From Candidatus Rifleibacteriota bacterium (lineage in GTDB: Bacteria; Muiribacteriota; Ozemobacteria; Ozemobacterales; Ozemobacteraceae): DNA of 64,000 nt. The stretch is taken from positions 164,839-228,838 of the forward strand of contig CAJOND010000001.1 in NCBI GenBank assembly GCA_905236675.1, given 5' to 3'. This document shows positions 1 to 7,686 of the stretch, piece by piece; the stretch's first letter is position 1; each line of letters starts with the position of its first letter. The notes under the pieces were generated by a model. That model was given only the letters and a program-made list of their open reading frames with translations, did not search any database and was not told the DNA's origin. A program made the translations under genes and the position numbers.

Positions 1-209
1 TTGCAGAGTTCTTTAATCCTGAGGGTATAATTACTATAAAACTAACTGACTTAGATAATCTGGAGAAGATTCTGAGCCAATGTAATGAAAAAGATTATTT
101 ACAACGTCTTCCAGCTATAAAAGAAAATTACGAAAAAGTTTTAGAATACGTTAATTTAGATGACATGCTCTATAAGAAAGTTAAAGAACAGCAAAGCAGA
201 AGAAGATAA
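1..209 (+). CDS. Probable glycosyltransferase, C-terminal fragment
   Basis: Open frame entering from the left edge (first full codon at base 3) and ending in TAA at 207-209; 68 residues are visible. The fragment reads as a short beta strand (GIITIKL) followed by amphipathic helices rich in Lys/Glu/Leu. This resembles the C-terminal tail of sugar-nucleotide glycosyltransferases, especially family 10 fucosyltransferases, but the catalytic part lies outside the window. It sits 67 bp upstream of gmd on the same strand, so a role in attaching a GDP-derived deoxysugar would fit. The family call is inference from context and general look. Confidence 0.4.
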   Translation, partial: AEFFNPEGIITIKLTDLDNLEKILSQCNEKDYLQRLPAIKENYEKVLEYVNLDDMLYKKVKEQQSRRR

Positions 210-276
210 ACTTATTACTATTAAATTGGAAAATATGCTATATATATAAATATAGAATTTGGACAAGAGGCAAAGA

Positions 277-1311
277 ATGAAAAAAGCTTTAATTACAGGT
301 GTTACTGGTCAAGACGGTTCTTATTTATCAGAACTTCTTTTGGAAAAAGGCTATGAGGTTTACGGAATCATTCGCAGATCTTCTACTGAATATCGAGAGC
401 GAATAGCTCACTTAGAAGGCAAACCCAATTTTTATCTTCATTATGGTGATATGAGCGACTCAATTGGGCTAGTCAAAGTTGTTTCAAAAGTAAAACCTGA
501 TGAAATATATAATCTGGCGGCTCAAAGTCATGTTCAAGTATCTTTTGATGTTCCAGAATATACTGCTGATGTTGTAGCTACTGGGGTTTTAAGATTGTTA
601 GAAGCAGTAAGAATCTGCGGATTAGAAAAGACTTGTAGAATATATCAGGCTTCAACATCTGAATTATTCGGAAAAGTAGAAGAAGTCCCTCAGAAAGAAA
701 CTACTCCTTTCCATCCTTATAGCCCGTATGCTGTTGCAAAACAGTATGGTTACTGGATAATAAAGGAATACCGCGAAGCTTATGGAATGTATGCCTGTAA
801 TGGAATTTTATTTAACCACGAATCTGAACGTCGTGGAGAAACCTTTGTAACAAGGAAGATAACTCTTGCTGCTGCACGTATTAAACAAGGCAAGCAAGAC
901 AAACTTTATTTAGGTAATCTTTCCAGCCTTAGAGACTGGGGCTATGCTAGAGACTATGTTGAATGTATGTGGCTAATATTACAACAACAAAAACCTGATG
1001 ATTATGTAATAGCAACTGGAGTTCAACATTCTGTAAGAGAGTTCTGCCAACTTGCCTTTCATTATGCAGGAATCGAACTTGAATTTAAGGGGGAAGGAGC
1101 AGAAGAAAAAGGCATAGATAAAGCAACAGGGAAAGTTTTAGTTGAAGTATCACCCGATTTTTATAGACCAACAGACGTTGTAAATCTCTTAGGAGACCCA
1201 ACTAAAGCAAAAACTCAATTAGGCTGGAACCCAACAAAAACTTCATTCGAAGAACTTGTTAAAATTATGACAGAAAGTGATATGAATCTTGTTGAAAAAG
1301 AAATTTCATGA
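277..1311 (+). CDS. gmd: GDP-mannose 4,6-dehydratase
   Basis: Converts GDP-D-mannose to GDP-4-keto-6-deoxy-D-mannose in the cytoplasm, the branch-point intermediate for GDP-fucose, GDP-rhamnose, GDP-perosamine and GDP-colitose. Extended SDR fold: NAD(P)-binding GVTGQDG at residues 8-14, the Ser/Thr-Glu stretch ASTSELFG near 125, the YAVAK catalytic Tyr151/Lys155, and the Gmd-typical [11 protein letters not shown] segment. Length (344 aa) is normal. I chose ATG 277 over an in-frame TTG at 259 because an AAGAGG-type ribosome site ends about 6 bases before 277 and the protein then begins with the usual MKKALITG. It heads a same-strand set of GDP-sugar genes running to 6393. Confidence 0.95.
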   Translation: MKKALITGVTGQDGSYLSELLLEKGYEVYGIIRRSSTEYRERIAHLEGKPNFYLHYGDMSDSIGLVKVVSKVKPDEIYNLAAQSHVQVSFDVPEYTADVVATGVLRLLEAVRICGLEKTCRIYQASTSELFGKVEEVPQKETTPFHPYSPYAVAKQYGYWIIKEYREAYGMYACNGILFNHESERRGETFVTRKITLAAARIKQGKQDKLYLGNLSSLRDWGYARDYVECMWLILQQQKPDDYVIATGVQHSVREFCQLAFHYAGIELEFKGEGAEEKGIDKATGKVLVEVSPDFYRPTDVVNLLGDPTKAKTQLGWNPTKTSFEELVKIMTESDMNLVEKEIS

Positions 1312-1370
1312 ATGTGAATTATGTTCATTGGAGGCTGTCTGAAAACTAGTTTTATTTTACAGAGTTTTTA

Positions 1371-1407
1371 CTGGATTGCGAGGCGTTTTCAACGCCTCGC
1401 AATGACG
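1371..1407. repeat. Dispersed palindromic repeat, copy 1
   Basis: A perfect 13-bp inverted repeat, ATTGCGAGGCGTT / AACGCCTCGCAAT with a 3-base loop (1375-1403), framed by CTGG and GACG. The same outer arms recur at 3081-3113 and 23804-23840 with a different middle. It lies in the 254-bp gap between gmd and the DegT-type gene. The bases just before it (ggaggctgtctgaaaactag, from 1330) look like an IS end, but no transposase is present. Confidence 0.75.
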
Positions 1408-1457
1408 ATTATGATTAGGTTTAAAGGAATTGGCGAATAATAATTGTTCTAAAACAA

Positions 1458-1496
1458 TCCCCTAACTCCCTACGCCCTATACCCTACTCCCTATTA
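1458..1496. repeat. TAGGG-type heptamer array (copy at 1.46 kb)
   Basis: On the minus strand this reads as a run of near-heptamers of the form ATAGGGx/GTAGGGx (on the plus strand CTCCCTA, CGCCCTA, TACCCTA, CTCCCTA). The same units, including ATAGGGCGTAGGG, recur at 16414-16450. It resembles the short tandemly repeated repetitive sequences known from cyanobacteria. This copy does not touch a gene end. Confidence 0.6.
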
Positions 1497-1565
1497 AATA
1501 TGATATATCACTTAATTTTCGATTGTTTGAAAAAATGAATTTAACATAACAATAAGGTAATACAA

Positions 1566-2738
1566 ATGAAAATAAAATATTCTCTATCTAACGATACTTG
1601 GGATAACAAAGAAATTGAGGCAATAAACAGAGTAATAGCTTCAAACCATTTTACAATGGGTAAAGAAGTTGAAAAATATGAAAAAGCCTTTGCCAAAAAA
1701 TTCGGTGCCAAATATGCCGTAATGTCTAATTCGGGTTCATCGGCCAATCTTTTGGCTGTTTCAGCTCTAGTCTATTCAGGAAGATTGAAAAAAGGTGATG
1801 AAGTTATTGTGCCAGCCGTATCTTGGAGCACAACCTACTTCCCCTTAGAACAGAACGGCCTTAAAATAAGGCTTGTAGATATAGACATCAAAACATTAAA
1901 TATTGATCTTACTAAGATTGAAGAAGCAATCACACCAAAAACCAAGGCTATTTTTGCTGTAAATCTTTTGGGTAACCCTGTAGATTTTGATAAACTTTCT
2001 AAAATCTGCAAAAAACATAAGCTGTTTTTCTTTGAAGACAATTGTGAATCTATGGGAGCAACATTTGCAGACAAAAAAGCTGGTACCTTCGGTTTGTTAG
2101 GTACATTTTCTACTTTTTATTCCCACCATTTGGCTACAATGGAAGGCGGAGTCACCGTTACAGACGATGAAGAACTCTACCACTACATGCTTTCGATAAG
2201 AGCTCACGGCTGGACAAGAAATCTTCCCAAAACAAGCAGTCTTTATACCAAAAATGATGATGATTTCTATGAAAGCTTCCAATTTATCATGCCAGGTTAT
2301 AATCTAAGACCTCTTGAAATGGAAGCAGCAATAGGTTCTGAACAGCTAAAAAAGCTTGATAAATTTCTAAAAATAAGACGTGAAAATGCTGAAATATTTA
2401 AAAGCATGATGTATAAAGACCCGTTCTTTATGATTCAAAGCGAAACAGGGGTTTCATCATGGTTTGGTTTTGCTTTAATTCTTGCACCAATAATCGCTGG
2501 TCAAAGAGATGAATATGTAGGAGCTCTGAAAAGAGCAGGTGTTGAAGTTCGACCTATAGTTGCAGGCAATTTTGCAAGACAACCAGCATTTAAATATATG
2601 AATGCGTCAATTTCTGGCAAGCTTTCTAATGCTGATTATATACATTACAACGGTTTCTTTGTGGGCAATCATTCTATTCCAATGGAAGAACAGCTCAATC
2701 TTTTAAAGAAGGTTTTCAAATCAGTCACCCACATGTAA
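1566..2738 (+). CDS. DegT-fold nucleotide-sugar 3-dehydratase (ColD/RfbH type)
   Basis: 390-residue fold-type I PLP enzyme of the DegT/DnrJ/EryC1/StrS family: GSSANLLA near 57-64, the PLP-stacking region DNCESMGA at 158-165, and the segment before the conserved EGG. In sugar aminotransferases the PLP Schiff-base lysine sits nine residues before the final G of that EGG. Here the sequence is HHLATMEGG, so His187 occupies the lysine position. A histidine there is the mark of the 3-deoxygenating branch (GDP-4-keto-6-deoxymannose 3-dehydratase ColD; CDP-sugar E1/RfbH). Since gmd next door makes the ColD substrate, GDP-colitose-type synthesis is the better inference; RfbH-type chemistry would need a CDP-glucose dehydratase, not seen here. 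ATG start with AAGGT 8 bases upstream. Confidence 0.8.
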   Translation: MKIKYSLSNDTWDNKEIEAINRVIASNHFTMGKEVEKYEKAFAKKFGAKYAVMSNSGSSANLLAVSALVYSGRLKKGDEVIVPAVSWSTTYFPLEQNGLKIRLVDIDIKTLNIDLTKIEEAITPKTKAIFAVNLLGNPVDFDKLSKICKKHKLFFFEDNCESMGATFADKKAGTFGLLGTFSTFYSHHLATMEGGVTVTDDEELYHYMLSIRAHGWTRNLPKTSSLYTKNDDDFYESFQFIMPGYNLRPLEMEAAIGSEQLKKLDKFLKIRRENAEIFKSMMYKDPFFMIQSETGVSSWFGFALILAPIIAGQRDEYVGALKRAGVEVRPIVAGNFARQPAFKYMNASISGKLSNADYIHYNGFFVGNHSIPMEEQLNLLKKVFKSVTHM

Positions 2739-2811
2739 AACTGCTCTGATACAAACAAAAATTAATACACTTTTTTTAATTATAGTTCTTTAATAATAAA
2801 ATCTGTAAAGT

Positions 2812-2856
2812 AAAAGGCTTGTAAAAGCTCACGTATAGCAAGCCTACAAGCCTTTT
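2812..2856. terminator. 12-bp hairpin, possible terminator
   Basis: Perfect inverted repeat AAAAGGCTTGTA (2812-2823) / TACAAGCCTTTT (2845-2856) with a 21-base loop. It lies 74 bases after the DegT-type gene and just before a small open frame at 2897. The terminal TTTT suits a factor-independent terminator, but the long loop would also suit a structured leader. The rest of 2739-3167 holds the small open frame at 2897 and the dispersed repeat at 3081. Confidence 0.5.
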
Positions 2857-2896
2857 GTCTGCTATACTCCGAACCAGAAGAGAAAGGAGGTTAGCA

Positions 2897-2962
2897 GTGA
2901 AAAAAGTTGTGCTTATACTATTGGTTATTGCGCTGCTTCTCGTAACAGCAGAGCTTAACTAA
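2897..2962 (+). CDS. 21-residue hydrophobic peptide
   Basis: GTG-initiated frame encoding a 21-residue peptide: MKKVV followed by a run of Leu/Ile/Val/Ala and a polar end (AELN). A strong Shine-Dalgarno sequence AAAGGAGG lies 6 bases before the GTG. A TATACT box at 2863-2868 could be a -10 element, with no good -35. Size and single-span character match type I toxins of the Ibs group, or a minimal membrane peptide. It could equally be a remnant of a signal peptide. No antisense RNA could be confirmed by reading. Confidence 0.4.
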   Translation: MKKVVLILLVIALLLVTAELN

Positions 2963-3080
2963 GTAGTATCTTAGCGTGTGGGTGCTCCAACACCTGCACG
3001 TTCTTATACTAAGTATAGCAAAATTATTAGTAATTGTAAAACCTTCCTTTCTCTCTCTGATTCTTTAACCGCAAGTTATA

Positions 3081-3113
3081 CGTCATTGCGAGCCGATAGG
3101 CGTGGCAATCCAG
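3081..3113. repeat. Dispersed palindromic repeat, copy 2
   Basis: CGTCATTGCGAGCC / GGCGTGGCAATCCAG: imperfect inverted arms in the opposite orientation to the copies at 1371 and 23804. It lies in the leader of fcl, 55 bases before its start. It is non-coding; short frames across it are not supported by a ribosome site. Confidence 0.7.
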
Positions 3114-3167
3114 TTTTAATCAATGATTCCGAGAAGTCAGCGATAGCTGACAGAGAGGTTTTTGCAA

Positions 3168-4106
3168 ATGAATTTAAATTCAAAAATATATATCTGTGGT
3201 CATAGAGGTATGGCTGGTTCTGCAATTATGCGAAAATTGCAGGAAAAAGGCTATACAAATCTTGTCTATAGAACTCATAAAGAACTTGATTTGACTAATC
3301 AGGCCGATGTTTTTAATTTTTTTGAAACTGAAAAGCCTGATGTTGTTATTCTTGCTGCTGCTGCTGTCGGCGGAATTAAAAAGAATATAGACTTTCCAGC
3401 TGATATGCTTATGACAAATATGATGATACAGAGCAATGTTTTTGAAGCTGCTCATCGTAATAATGTGAACCGTCTGTTATTCTTGGGCTCTTCCTGTATT
3501 TATCCAAGACTTTGTTCTCAGCCCATGAAAGAAGAATACTTGCTGACTGGACCTTTCGAGCCGACAAATGAAGGTTATGCTCTCGCCAAAGTTGCTGGTT
3601 TAAGACTTTGCGAATATTATAACCGTCAGTATGGCACTGACTACATAAGCATCATGCCTTGTAATCTTTACGGGATTAACGATCATTACAACGAAAACGC
3701 TCATGTTATGGCTTCTCTGCTCAGACGTTTCCATGAAGCTAAGATAGATAATATTCCAAGTGTTTCTGTTTGGGGAACAGGAAAGCAGCGCCGAGAGTTT
3801 CTATTTGTCGATGATATGGCTGACGCAGCTGTCTACTTTCTTGAAAACTATCATAAAAGTGAATTTGTAAATATAGGTTCTGGTAAAGACGTTTCAATTG
3901 GCGAACTTGCTGAAATTATAGCTAAAACGGTAGGCTACAAAGGCAAAATAGAATTTGATACTACAAAACCAGATGGAATGCCTCGTAAACTTCTTGATAC
4001 TTCCAAAGCTGAAAGCCTAGGCTGGAAATACAAAACCGAGCTTGAAGACGGCATAAGATTAACTTACGAAGATTTCTTAAAACATCCCGAATTTGCAAAG
4101 AGGTAA
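3168..4106 (+). CDS. fcl: GDP-L-fucose synthase (epimerase/reductase)
   Basis: Converts GDP-4-keto-6-deoxymannose to GDP-L-fucose by 3,5-epimerisation and NADPH reduction. Extended SDR features: GHRGMAG at 11-17, LGSSCIYP near 105-112, and YALAK with Tyr137/Lys141. 312 aa is the family size. ATG 3168 is preferred to the in-frame TTG 3162 because AGAGAGG ends 9 bases upstream of the ATG. With a ColD-like enzyme in the same cluster, it could instead act as a ColC-like epimerase/reductase on the 3-deoxy product; ColC and Fcl belong to the same enzyme family and I cannot separate them by eye. It is followed by manC after 6 bases, so they are cotranscribed. Confidence 0.9.
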   Translation: MNLNSKIYICGHRGMAGSAIMRKLQEKGYTNLVYRTHKELDLTNQADVFNFFETEKPDVVILAAAAVGGIKKNIDFPADMLMTNMMIQSNVFEAAHRNNVNRLLFLGSSCIYPRLCSQPMKEEYLLTGPFEPTNEGYALAKVAGLRLCEYYNRQYGTDYISIMPCNLYGINDHYNENAHVMASLLRRFHEAKIDNIPSVSVWGTGKQRREFLFVDDMADAAVYFLENYHKSEFVNIGSGKDVSIGELAEIIAKTVGYKGKIEFDTTKPDGMPRKLLDTSKAESLGWKYKTELEDGIRLTYEDFLKHPEFAKR

Positions 4107-4112
4107 ATATAG

Positions 4113-5429
4113 ATGAACATAATTCTCTTATCTGGTGGATCAGGCAAACGTTTATGGCCTCTTTCCAATGATATTCGTTCTAAGCAATTTCTTAAACTAT
4201 TTAAAAAGTCTGACGGCACTTATGAGTCGATGTTACAGCGTGTATATAACGCTATTAAAAGAGTTGATTCAAAAGCAAAAATAACTATTGCTACTTCTAA
4301 GAGTCAGGTTTCAGCAATTAACAATCAGCTTGGCAGTGATATAAATATTTCTTTAGAACCTTGCAGAAAAGATACTTTCCCTGCTATTGCTCTTGCTACA
4401 GCTTATTTGCATGATGTTCAGAAAGTTCCAGAAAATGAAGCAGTTGTTGTTTGTCCAGTAGACCCTTACGTGGATGATGATTACTTTGTAGCACTGAATA
4501 ATCTTTGTCTACAGGCTGATAAAGGTGAAGCAAATCTTGTTTTGATGGGAATTGAGCCAACTTATCCAAGTGAAAAATATGGTTACATAATTCCTAAAAA
4601 TAAAGAAAATACCAGCGAAGTATTAAAGTTTAAAGAAAAACCTGATTCAGAAACGGCTATGGGCTATATTAAGCAGGGTGCTCTCTGGAATGGTGGAGTC
4701 TTTGCTTATAAAATTAAATATGTTTTAGATAAAGCTCATGAAATAATTGATTTTAAAGACTACTATGACCTTTTCGAAAAATATGACTCTCTTAACAAAA
4801 TCAGCTTTGACTATGCTGTTGTTGAAAAAGAGTCAAAGATTCAGGTTATGAGATTTGGCGGTCAGTGGAAAGATCTAGGGACCTGGAATACTCTTACTGA
4901 ATCAATGGAAGAGAAAATTATAGGCAAAGCCATCATGAACGAAAGATGCTCGAATGTTCATATAATAAATGAAACCAATATTCCAATGCTTGCAATGGGG
5001 CTTCATGATGTGGTTATTTCTGCTGGTCCGGATGGTATTTTGATTTCCGATAAAGGTGAATCCAGTTTCATTAAACCTTTTGTTGATAAAATTATTCAGC
5101 CAACTATGTTTGCTGAAAAATCCTGGGGCAGTTATAGAGTTATTGATTTCACTTCAGAAAGTATGACAATAAAAATAACATTGAATCCTGGTAGTTCTAT
5201 GAATTATCATAGTCATCAGAAGCGTAATGAAGTGTGGGTTGCTATTCTAGGTAATGGCAAAACAATTGTTGATGGTATGGAACAGCCAATCAAAGCTGGA
5301 GATGTTATTACAATAGAAGCAGGTTGCCGTCATACTGTTATAGCAGAAAGCGAATTACAATTAATCGAAGTTCAGTTAGGAAAAGAAATATCAGTAGATG
5401 ACAAGAGAATATTCAGACTTGAAAAATGA
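4113..5429 (+). CDS. manC: Mannose-1-phosphate guanylyltransferase with C-terminal cupin
   Basis: Makes GDP-mannose from mannose-1-phosphate and GTP. N-terminal nucleotidyltransferase: GGSGKRLWPLS at 8-18 and the FKEKP motif in the first half. C-terminal MannoseP_isomer cupin from about 325, with the metal-binding NYHSHQKRNE stretch and the later Glu/His residues of the jelly roll, so it may also have type II phosphomannose isomerase activity. At 438 aa it is slightly shorter than typical ManC (about 470). Its ribosome site AAAGAGG overlaps the end of fcl, and the next gene, manA, starts inside it. A separate ManA next door suggests the cupin is not the main isomerase. Confidence 0.92.
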   Translation: MNIILLSGGSGKRLWPLSNDIRSKQFLKLFKKSDGTYESMLQRVYNAIKRVDSKAKITIATSKSQVSAINNQLGSDINISLEPCRKDTFPAIALATAYLHDVQKVPENEAVVVCPVDPYVDDDYFVALNNLCLQADKGEANLVLMGIEPTYPSEKYGYIIPKNKENTSEVLKFKEKPDSETAMGYIKQGALWNGGVFAYKIKYVLDKAHEIIDFKDYYDLFEKYDSLNKISFDYAVVEKESKIQVMRFGGQWKDLGTWNTLTESMEEKIIGKAIMNERCSNVHIINETNIPMLAMGLHDVVISAGPDGILISDKGESSFIKPFVDKIIQPTMFAEKSWGSYRVIDFTSESMTIKITLNPGSSMNYHSHQKRNEVWVAILGNGKTIVDGMEQPIKAGDVITIEAGCRHTVIAESELQLIEVQLGKEISVDDKRIFRLEK

Positions 5430-6393
5430 GCCATTTTTATTAAAACCTGCTGGCATAGAAAAGTTATGGGGTGGCTCAAGGCTTAGCGATGATTATTCCA
5501 AGAAAATGGAAATAGATAATATTGCAGAATCTTGGGAATGTTCGACTCACCCCGATGGACAGAGTGTTGTTGCAAGCGGTGCTTTTAAGGGTAATACTCT
5601 TGCTGAAGTAATATCAAAATATCCAGAAATCTTAGGAAAAAAGCTAGAAAAGCTTAATGATTTGCCAATAATAGTAAAGCTTATAGATGCTCAGCAGAAT
5701 CTTTCTGTTCAGGTTCACCCCGATGACGAACAGGCGAAAAGGCTAGAAAATGCCAAAAATGGGAAAATGGAATTCTGGTATGTGCTGGATGCTTTTAAAG
5801 ATTCAAAACTTGTTTATGGCTTAAATCATAATTTAACCCCAAAACAGTTATTTAATAGTATTGTTGATGATAGTCTGGAAAAGTATTTACAAACTATACC
5901 TGTTAAAAAGAATGATATTTTCTTTATAAAACCAGGAACCATTCATGCTATTGGTGCTGGTGTTCTTATCGCTGAAATTCAGCAGAATTCTAATATTACT
6001 GACTATAATAGAATAGATAAGAACGGTAGCAAAAGAGAACTTCATATTGATAGAGCTATAGAAGTAGCAGAGTTAAAGCAGGCAAATGTTCCAAAACAAC
6101 CTATGAGAGTTTTAAAATATTGTAAAGGTTGTGCTTCAGAGCTTTTATGCCGTTGTCAGTATTTTCAAGTTGAAAGGCTTTTGATTAATACAGAAAGAAC
6201 AAGAATTCTTTATGAAACAGCTTCTTCCAACCAAAGCTTTGAAATATATCTCTGTATTAATGGCTGTGGTATAATGCTCTTCGAATCTAATAAAATTATA
6301 ATGCTTTTCAAGGGTGACTGTGTTTTTGTTCCTGCAAATTCAGTTTTAATCAAAATTCATGGATCTCTTGAATTATTAAAAATTTACTGTTAA
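5398..6393 (+). CDS. manA: Mannose-6-phosphate isomerase, class I
   Basis: Zinc cupin enzyme interconverting fructose-6-phosphate and mannose-6-phosphate, the entry point of the GDP-mannose pathway. Seen: the N-terminal EKLWGGSRLSDDY, the zinc-site motif QVHPDDEQA, KMEFWYVLDA, and the second zinc stretch GTIHAIGAG. 331 aa, as in the compact ManA forms. The ATG at 5398 overlaps manC by 32 bases; an in-frame TTG at 5419 is the alternative start. Last gene of the GDP-sugar run: manA, manC, gmd and fcl are all here, while the phosphomannomutase step is missing and must be encoded elsewhere. Confidence 0.9.
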   Translation: MTREYSDLKNEPFLLKPAGIEKLWGGSRLSDDYSKKMEIDNIAESWECSTHPDGQSVVASGAFKGNTLAEVISKYPEILGKKLEKLNDLPIIVKLIDAQQNLSVQVHPDDEQAKRLENAKNGKMEFWYVLDAFKDSKLVYGLNHNLTPKQLFNSIVDDSLEKYLQTIPVKKNDIFFIKPGTIHAIGAGVLIAEIQQNSNITDYNRIDKNGSKRELHIDRAIEVAELKQANVPKQPMRVLKYCKGCASELLCRCQYFQVERLLINTERTRILYETASSNQSFEIYLCINGCGIMLFESNKIIMLFKGDCVFVPANSVLIKIHGSLELLKIYC

Positions 6394-6436
6394 AAGATAC
6401 AGGTTACTAGATGTATTTATAATATCGAAAAAACAA

Positions 6437-7675
6437 ATGAATCCTGAAAAAATAGAAAGAATATTCTGGCTTATAATAATTGTATGGTTCTTACTGAGAG
6501 CCTTTTTACTCGGTTGTCAGTATATAGGTAATACAGATGAAGCTTTTAAGATGGAAGTTTTGAAATATTTTTCAGAAGCAGATATAGAAGCAAGTAAAGC
6601 TTATTCGCTTAATGGTTTTTGGTTCAAAGCTATTTATGGAACTATTCATCTCTTAACTCTGGTTTTGTTATTGCGATTCGGTTTTTTCGAGTATTTATGG
6701 ACAAAAATAACTAATCTGGTTGGGGAGGGACTTTTTAAAAACGATTTGCTTTTTATAATTTGTTTTTTATTAATATTACAACTTTTATCATTCCCATCTT
6801 CTTTTTATTTTGGTTATTTAAGGGAAAATTCAGCTGGTTTTTCAAATATAGACTTATTTGGATGGTTTTTGCGATATTTTAAAGTAATAATAATAAATAT
6901 AACTATTCAATCTTCTTTCTTTATTGTGATTTTGCATCTGATTAGATTTTTCCCAGATAAATGGCCTTTGATTGTGCCTTTGGTGTCGGTTATTGTTGTG
7001 TCTATTTCTATGCTATTGATTCCTTATTTGATTACACCTCTTTTTTATAATGAAAAACCATTAGAAAGTGGTGAATTGAGAGATAAGCTTTTTGAAATTG
7101 CTAATAAAGCAGGATTAATTGTTAAAGAGATATATGTTATAGATGAAAGCAGATATTCAAAGCATACCAATGCTTATTTTTCAGGTTTTGGAAACTTCAG
7201 AAGGATAGTTCTTTATGATAATCTTATATCTAGCCATACACCAGATGAAGTAGCTTTAATATTTGCTCATGAAGCAGGTCACTGGAAATACAATCATATT
7301 CTTTGGGGCATAAGCTGCGGTTTTATAGGAAGTATTTTGTGTTGTTATCTAATTTATTGGTTATTTGGTTGTATTTCTTCTGTTAAATGGTTTGGTTTAA
7401 CACACATAGGTTCTGCTTCTGTTATTCCATTTTTCATGATTTGTTTTTTTGTTTTTCAGCTCTTTTTTGCCCCTATTGAAAGTCAGATAAGCCAATTTAT
7501 GGAAGCTCAGGCAGATAAAACATCTATTGAATTAACAGGTTTAAAAGAAGTTTTCAAAAATGCACAAATCAGATTGGCTAAAGATAATAAATCTGATTTG
7601 CTTCCTCATCCTTATAGAGTTTTCTGGCTTTATTCACATCCGATAGCAATTAAACGAATTGGTTTTGCTGATTAG
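6437..7675 (+). CDS. M48 family membrane metalloprotease (Ste24/CAAX protease type)
   Basis: 412-residue integral-membrane zinc protease. The catalytic HEAGH is at 278-282, with a downstream EAQAD glutamate (about 356) as third zinc ligand. Several hydrophobic spans precede it, including the N-terminal CAAX-protease domain typical of eukaryotic-like Ste24p homologues. Bacterial members act in membrane protein quality control. It lies 43 bp after manA without a clear ribosome site (GAAAAAAC before ATG), so coupling to the sugar operon is possible but unproven. TAG stop. Confidence 0.88.
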   Translation: MNPEKIERIFWLIIIVWFLLRAFLLGCQYIGNTDEAFKMEVLKYFSEADIEASKAYSLNGFWFKAIYGTIHLLTLVLLLRFGFFEYLWTKITNLVGEGLFKNDLLFIICFLLILQLLSFPSSFYFGYLRENSAGFSNIDLFGWFLRYFKVIIINITIQSSFFIVILHLIRFFPDKWPLIVPLVSVIVVSISMLLIPYLITPLFYNEKPLESGELRDKLFEIANKAGLIVKEIYVIDESRYSKHTNAYFSGFGNFRRIVLYDNLISSHTPDEVALIFAHEAGHWKYNHILWGISCGFIGSILCCYLIYWLFGCISSVKWFGLTHIGSASVIPFFMICFFVFQLFFAPIESQISQFMEAQADKTSIELTGLKEVFKNAQIRLAKDNKSDLLPHPYRVFWLYSHPIAIKRIGFAD

Positions 7676-7686
7676 AGAAAAAGATA

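Noticed and set aside
2978..3205. Open frame of 75 codons upstream of fcl
   Set aside because: No ribosome site, crosses a palindromic repeat and overlaps the start of fcl in another frame; composition is unlike the neighbouring genes.
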